Below are positions 60,867 to 64,000 of a stretch of DNA of 64,000 nt, in pieces. The position numbers were made by a program, and so were the translations under genes. Each line of letters starts with the position of its first letter. The first letter of the stretch is position 1. The DNA is from Desulfosporosinus sp. HMP52 (GTDB lineage: Bacteria; Bacillota; Desulfitobacteriia; Desulfitobacteriales; Desulfitobacteriaceae): contig NZ_JMGA01000030.1 of NCBI RefSeq assembly GCF_000765145.1, positions 32,090 to 96,089 of the forward strand. The letters run 5' to 3'. The notes beneath the pieces are model-generated. The model was not told the DNA's origin. It saw only the letters and a list, made by a program, of their open reading frames with translations, and did no database searches.

Positions 60867-61778
60867 TCACTCAGAAAAATTTACTGTCTTAGTAAGCAAA
60901 TCCTGGCCTAGAATTGTATTCGGGAAAACCGATTTTGCAAGATCTATATACTCTTGAGGACTTGTCAAGGATGGACTATAGTGAGTTAACCAAAGTTCTT
61001 TGACCCTTCCTTGTTTTGCAATTAATCCGGCTTCAGAAAACAGCATATGCTTTTTTTGCTCAGCTTTTCTTAAGTCGGACTGTTTACCATACATACCTTC
61101 ACAAACTAATAAATCCGACTCGCTGATAAATTCGACTAAGCTATTCGTTGGTCGTGTATCAGTGCAATAAGAAACCTTAATCCCTTTTCTTATCTCGCCT
61201 ACAACCATCTCTGGTTTGATGATTTTACCGTCCCATGTAATTGTCTGGCCCTTTTGAAGAGTATTCCAGTAGTTTAAAGGGATTTTTAAGTTACTAGCAC
61301 GTTCAACATCAAATTTACCTTGTCTTTTAAACTCAATACTGAATGCTAAGCAAGGAAGAGTATGCTCAACAGGTATGCTCTTAATTTCAATGCTACTCAT
61401 TATTGTCGTCGTTATGTTAGTATCTGATAGCTCAGTTAATGACAAATCATAGGGCAATCCAGGTGAAATTACTGTTAGACAATCAACTACTTTCTGTATA
61501 CCATTAGGGCCCATTAGTGTTAATGGTTCTTTCCTTCCTGAATTGCCGATTGAAAGAAGAATCCCCGGCAACCCGGAAATGTGATCAGCATGATAGTGCG
61601 TAAATAAAATAACGTCAATGCCTTTAAAACCCCATTTGATTTGCCTAAGAGGAATTTGAGTTCCTTCTCCACAATCTATTAGGAGCATTCTCCCCATGGA
61701 TCTTAAGAGCAGGGATGACAGCCATCTGTTTGGCAGAGGCATCATCCCTCCGGTGCCCAATAGACAAACATCGAGCAT
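60867..61778 (-). CDS. rnz: Ribonuclease Z (tRNA 3' endonuclease)
   Basis: 303 residues, the usual RNase Z length. The zinc motif is LFTHYHADHISGLPG (HxHxDH), the N-terminus LGTGGMMPLPNRWLSSLLLR and LIDCGEGTQIPLRQ are family markers; later HTLPCLAFSIEFK, SYCTDTRP, CEGMYG and ELWLTHYSPSL complete the set. It trims tRNA precursors at the 3' end. AAGGAGG precedes ATG. Confidence 0.92.
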   Translation of the reverse strand: MLDVCLLGTGGMMPLPNRWLSSLLLRSMGRMLLIDCGEGTQIPLRQIKWGFKGIDVILFTHYHADHISGLPGILLSIGNSGRKEPLTLMGPNGIQKVVDCLTVISPGLPYDLSLTELSDTNITTTIMSSIEIKSIPVEHTLPCLAFSIEFKRQGKFDVERASNLKIPLNYWNTLQKGQTITWDGKIIKPEMVVGEIRKGIKVSYCTDTRPTNSLVEFISESDLLVCEGMYGKQSDLRKAEQKKHMLFSEAGLIAKQGRVKELWLTHYSPSLTSPQEYIDLAKSVFPNTILGQDLLTKTVNFSE

Positions 61779-61976
61779 AGAAAGCCTCCTTAATTCTTAA
61801 TCAATAAGTAATTAATTATGTAATTTTTGTTTAATTAGTATATATATTATACCTTGGTACTAACCAGATAAAAATTTTCGTTTTGAGCACAGTGGTATTG
61901 AAATTCGTAGGTATTTCGATATAATAAGAACATAAGTTCGTATGATATCAAATACATGTACTGCGAGGTGAGCTTA

Positions 61977-62138
61977 ATGAGTGACTTGTGCCTGGAATGC
62001 AATCGACAGGCAAGTTGTATTGAACCCTGCGAAAAGTGGTTAATCTGGCACAACAAATGCCCGGTATGTCAGAATAGACTTATTCATATCGGAGGTTGTA
62101 CCGAGTGCATTACCGGGGATTGGTCTATGTGTGGGTAA
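61977..62138 (+). CDS. Cysteine-rich small protein
   Basis: 53 residues from ATG 61977 (GAGGTGAGC three bases before). Nine cysteines: CLECNRQASC, EPCEKW, CPVC, GGCTEC and final C. Probably a small zinc-ribbon protein. No family recognised. Divergent from the RNase Z gene and followed by a small membrane protein gene. Confidence 0.55.
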   Translation: MSDLCLECNRQASCIEPCEKWLIWHNKCPVCQNRLIHIGGCTECITGDWSMCG

Positions 62139-62176
62139 GAATGTCTGTTTGGTTACATTTGATGGAGGGTGAGAAA

Positions 62177-62395
62177 ATGCCAAGTTTAACTACATTTTGT
62201 TATTTTTTGTCTCTGTTATTTTATGGAATGGGGTATTCGAAGAACTTGCTCATAAAGAACTATACAACCTATATAAGTGCATCCGATTATACTTTTCTTG
62301 TATCACTAACAACGGGTTACTTCGTCTTAGCAATTTTCTTTGCGGTATCAGGCTCTTTTTATCTTTTTGTTAACCTTCGTCGTGGAGTGTTGTAA
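62177..62395 (+). CDS. Small two-helix membrane protein
   Basis: 72 residues from ATG 62177 after GGAGGGTGAG. Two membrane helices (about 5-25 and 40-63), basic loop and C-terminus. Unknown family. Begins 38 bases after the cysteine-rich protein; both may be one transcript. Confidence 0.55.
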   Translation: MPSLTTFCYFLSLLFYGMGYSKNLLIKNYTTYISASDYTFLVSLTTGYFVLAIFFAVSGSFYLFVNLRRGVL

Positions 62396-62469
62396 TTATT
62401 TTTTAACTAGCCATAGCCAAGTTAAAGAGGATAAACTATTATATCTTTGATAATCCTTTTAGCTTTAAT

Positions 62470-63543
62470 ATGGAGGTGTCTTTCATTATAGAAAAGAAGT
62501 TTGGCAAAATCCTATTAGCTATTTTAGTAATAGGTTTACTATTTCCCACATGGACTCCTTCAATAAGAGGCCACGAGAATAGTATTAGTATTTTAAAACA
62601 GATTGAGATTAATGGAAGCAAGCATGAGGTCATGATCAGAGGATATGATAGAAGAAATCCTATTGTAATATTTGTGCACGGTGGTCCGGGTTGTCCGGAA
62701 ATTCCATATGTAAAAAAGTATCAAGAATCGCTGGAAAAAAATTTCACAATCCTTCAATATGACCAACGAGGAGCAGGGAAATCCTATCATTTCTTTGAGG
62801 ATTATACCAATCTTTCCATTGATTTATTAGTGGATGACTTAATTGCCCTTACAGATTATATTAATAAGGAATATGGGGCGGAAAAGGTAATCCTAGTGGG
62901 ACATTCCTTTGGAACAATAGTAGGTATTAAAGCTGCAGATCGAGCTCCGGAAAAATATCTTTGCTACATAGGAATTGGTCAAGTCGGAGATTTCTGGACA
63001 GGGGAACTGGAGGCTTTGGAATATTGTCTAAGGCAGGCTTCTGACCAGAAAGACTTTTTAGATGCTAAAAGAATAGAGGCATGTCGGGAAAACATAATTA
63101 ACCACAAAGAATCATTTAAGAGGAATTTTGTATGGAAATATGGCGGAGCAGTACGTCTTGTTAATGAAAAGAAGGATATTTTAGCAGGAGTCTTTTTAAA
63201 CCCAGAATATAATTTGCTGGATGCAGTTCGATATGCAGTTGGTTTGCGCGTTTCTGATAATCTACTATGGAAGGAAATTAAAGAAAGTAATATTCCTTCA
63301 GAAGTGCCAGAATTAGCAATTCCTTGTTATTTTGTTGCTGGGAAATATGATTATTTAACTCCTATAGAGACTGCTCGCAGCTACTATAATTCCATTCTTG
63401 CCCCTAAGAAAGGGTTTGTTGTATTTGATCAATCCGCCCATTTTCCACAGTTTGAACAGAATGAGGATTTTGCTAAATTACTTAATGAGATAAATAGGGA
63501 TTTACAGAAAGACACTTATGAAGATAAGAATAATAATATGTGA
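62470..63543 (+). CDS. Alpha/beta hydrolase with membrane anchor
   Basis: 357 residues. After an N-terminal membrane anchor (about 12-30), an alpha/beta-hydrolase fold with oxyanion motif VFVHGGPGCPE, LQYDQRGAGKS, nucleophile elbow GHSFGT (Ser in GHSFG), acidic residue in KYDYLTP and His in SAHFPQFE. This is the proline-iminopeptidase-like branch; substrate unknown. ATG 62470 is the nominal start but has no site before it, whereas GGAGG (62472-62476) ends eight bases before an in-frame ATT at 62485, so initiation at a rare ATT is possible. Confidence 0.82.
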   Translation: MEVSFIIEKKFGKILLAILVIGLLFPTWTPSIRGHENSISILKQIEINGSKHEVMIRGYDRRNPIVIFVHGGPGCPEIPYVKKYQESLEKNFTILQYDQRGAGKSYHFFEDYTNLSIDLLVDDLIALTDYINKEYGAEKVILVGHSFGTIVGIKAADRAPEKYLCYIGIGQVGDFWTGELEALEYCLRQASDQKDFLDAKRIEACRENIINHKESFKRNFVWKYGGAVRLVNEKKDILAGVFLNPEYNLLDAVRYAVGLRVSDNLLWKEIKESNIPSEVPELAIPCYFVAGKYDYLTPIETARSYYNSILAPKKGFVVFDQSAHFPQFEQNEDFAKLLNEINRDLQKDTYEDKNNNM

Positions 63544-63691
63544 TTTTAAGCTAGCAATAAATAAATAATAATCAAGGTATAATTTGGATAAAAATTATAG
63601 TTTACAGCATGCAAAAAAAATGGTATCTTAATTGAGCGGCAAATAAGGCCTTTATGAAATACTAAATGCTAAATTAATCATAAGTTAGATC

Positions 63692-63720
63692 TTGACAACA
63701 ATGATTAATGATGCTATTAT
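63692..63720 (+). promoter_or_regulatory. rRNA operon promoter
   Basis: TTGACA (63692-63697), 17-base spacer, TATTAT (63715-63720): near-consensus sigma-A promoter about 200 bases before the 16S gene. Confidence 0.88.
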
Positions 63721-63917
63721 GTAATTCCGGCCAGATTGGGCCGAGGAAAAAATGGTCTTTGGTCACCTCCCGCCATCCATGGCTCCGGTGACACCCAGAC
63801 CGTCCATGGTCTTTGAAAACTAAACAACAAGGACAGCCAATGAGAGAGACTCGCAAGAGTTTCAAAATAAATCATGAGTCAATCATCTTCTTCTAATGAG
63901 AAGTTTGAAAATAACTT
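63721..63917 (+). other. 16S rRNA leader
   Basis: Contains inverted repeats around TCCATGG sequences (about 63770-63810) and GGTCTTTGAAAACTAAACAA, which resembles the boxA-like/processing region found before rRNA genes in Firmicutes. Confidence 0.65.

Positions 63918-64000
<83 letters not shown>

Overview
The window looks like a low-to-mid GC, spore-forming, anaerobic Firmicute of the Desulfosporosinus/Desulfitobacterium group. This is inferred from gene content: [FeFe]-hydrogenase maturases with a TM1266-type regulator, spore genes (tlp, spo0M), many sensor kinases and c-di-GMP proteins, strong AGGAGG ribosome binding sites with frequent TTG/GTG starts, and a Firmicute-type 16S rRNA start at the right edge. 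No phage, transposase, CRISPR array or tRNA was found; this is mostly ordinary chromosome with many small lineage-specific genes.

Layout. 1-6.1 kb: a flavodoxin/ferredoxin protein divergent from an MmyB-type regulator, a cupin, small proteins, a MarR regulator with two palindromic operators, a stretch that looks decayed, and a methyltransferase. 6.1-9.6 kb: a minus-strand operon of a repeat protein, a MoxR-like AAA ATPase and a zinc-metallopeptidase/VWA protein. 9.7-20.7 kb: methyltransferase, MazG-like protein, cyanophycin synthetase, a duplicated small-domain protein, LigD, DAHP synthase, GNAT acetyltransferase, diguanylate cyclase. 20.9-29.9 kb: a TetM-like GTPase fused to a Rae1/YacP-type NYN nuclease, a DUF1847 protein, then the hydrogenase maturation operon TM1266-hydE-hydG-hydF-aspartase behind a leader that can fold as an attenuator.

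30-39.7 kb: several very short secreted or membrane peptides (two share a 5' untranslated region), YmaF, a flavodoxin-fold oxidoreductase, a DUF5714 gene interrupted by an in-frame UGA followed by a bacterial SECIS-like hairpin, a GGDEF/HD-GYP protein, a broken CBO0543-type gene, Tlp, an amidase and Spo0M. 39.8-44.8 kb: a BMP-type nucleoside ABC importer. 45-55.6 kb: YkgJ-type cysteine-cluster protein, hybrid histidine kinase, a MetH-activation-domain-like protein, a sporulation-type kinase and a large FAD/Fe-S oxidase. 55.8-63.5 kb: CGGC protein, an internally duplicated membrane protein, an MFS exporter, metallophosphoesterase, RNase Z and an alpha/beta hydrolase. 63.7-64 kb: a near-consensus rRNA promoter, leader and the first ~80 bases of 16S rRNA.

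The most interesting items are the probable selenoprotein at 32635-33429 (UGA at 32686, hairpin 32702-32715 with a GGUC loop exactly 18 nt after the UGA), the ribosome-GTPase/endoribonuclease fusion at 20949-23597, and the attenuator-like leader before the hydrogenase maturation genes. All family names come from recognising sequence motifs by eye; no database search was run.
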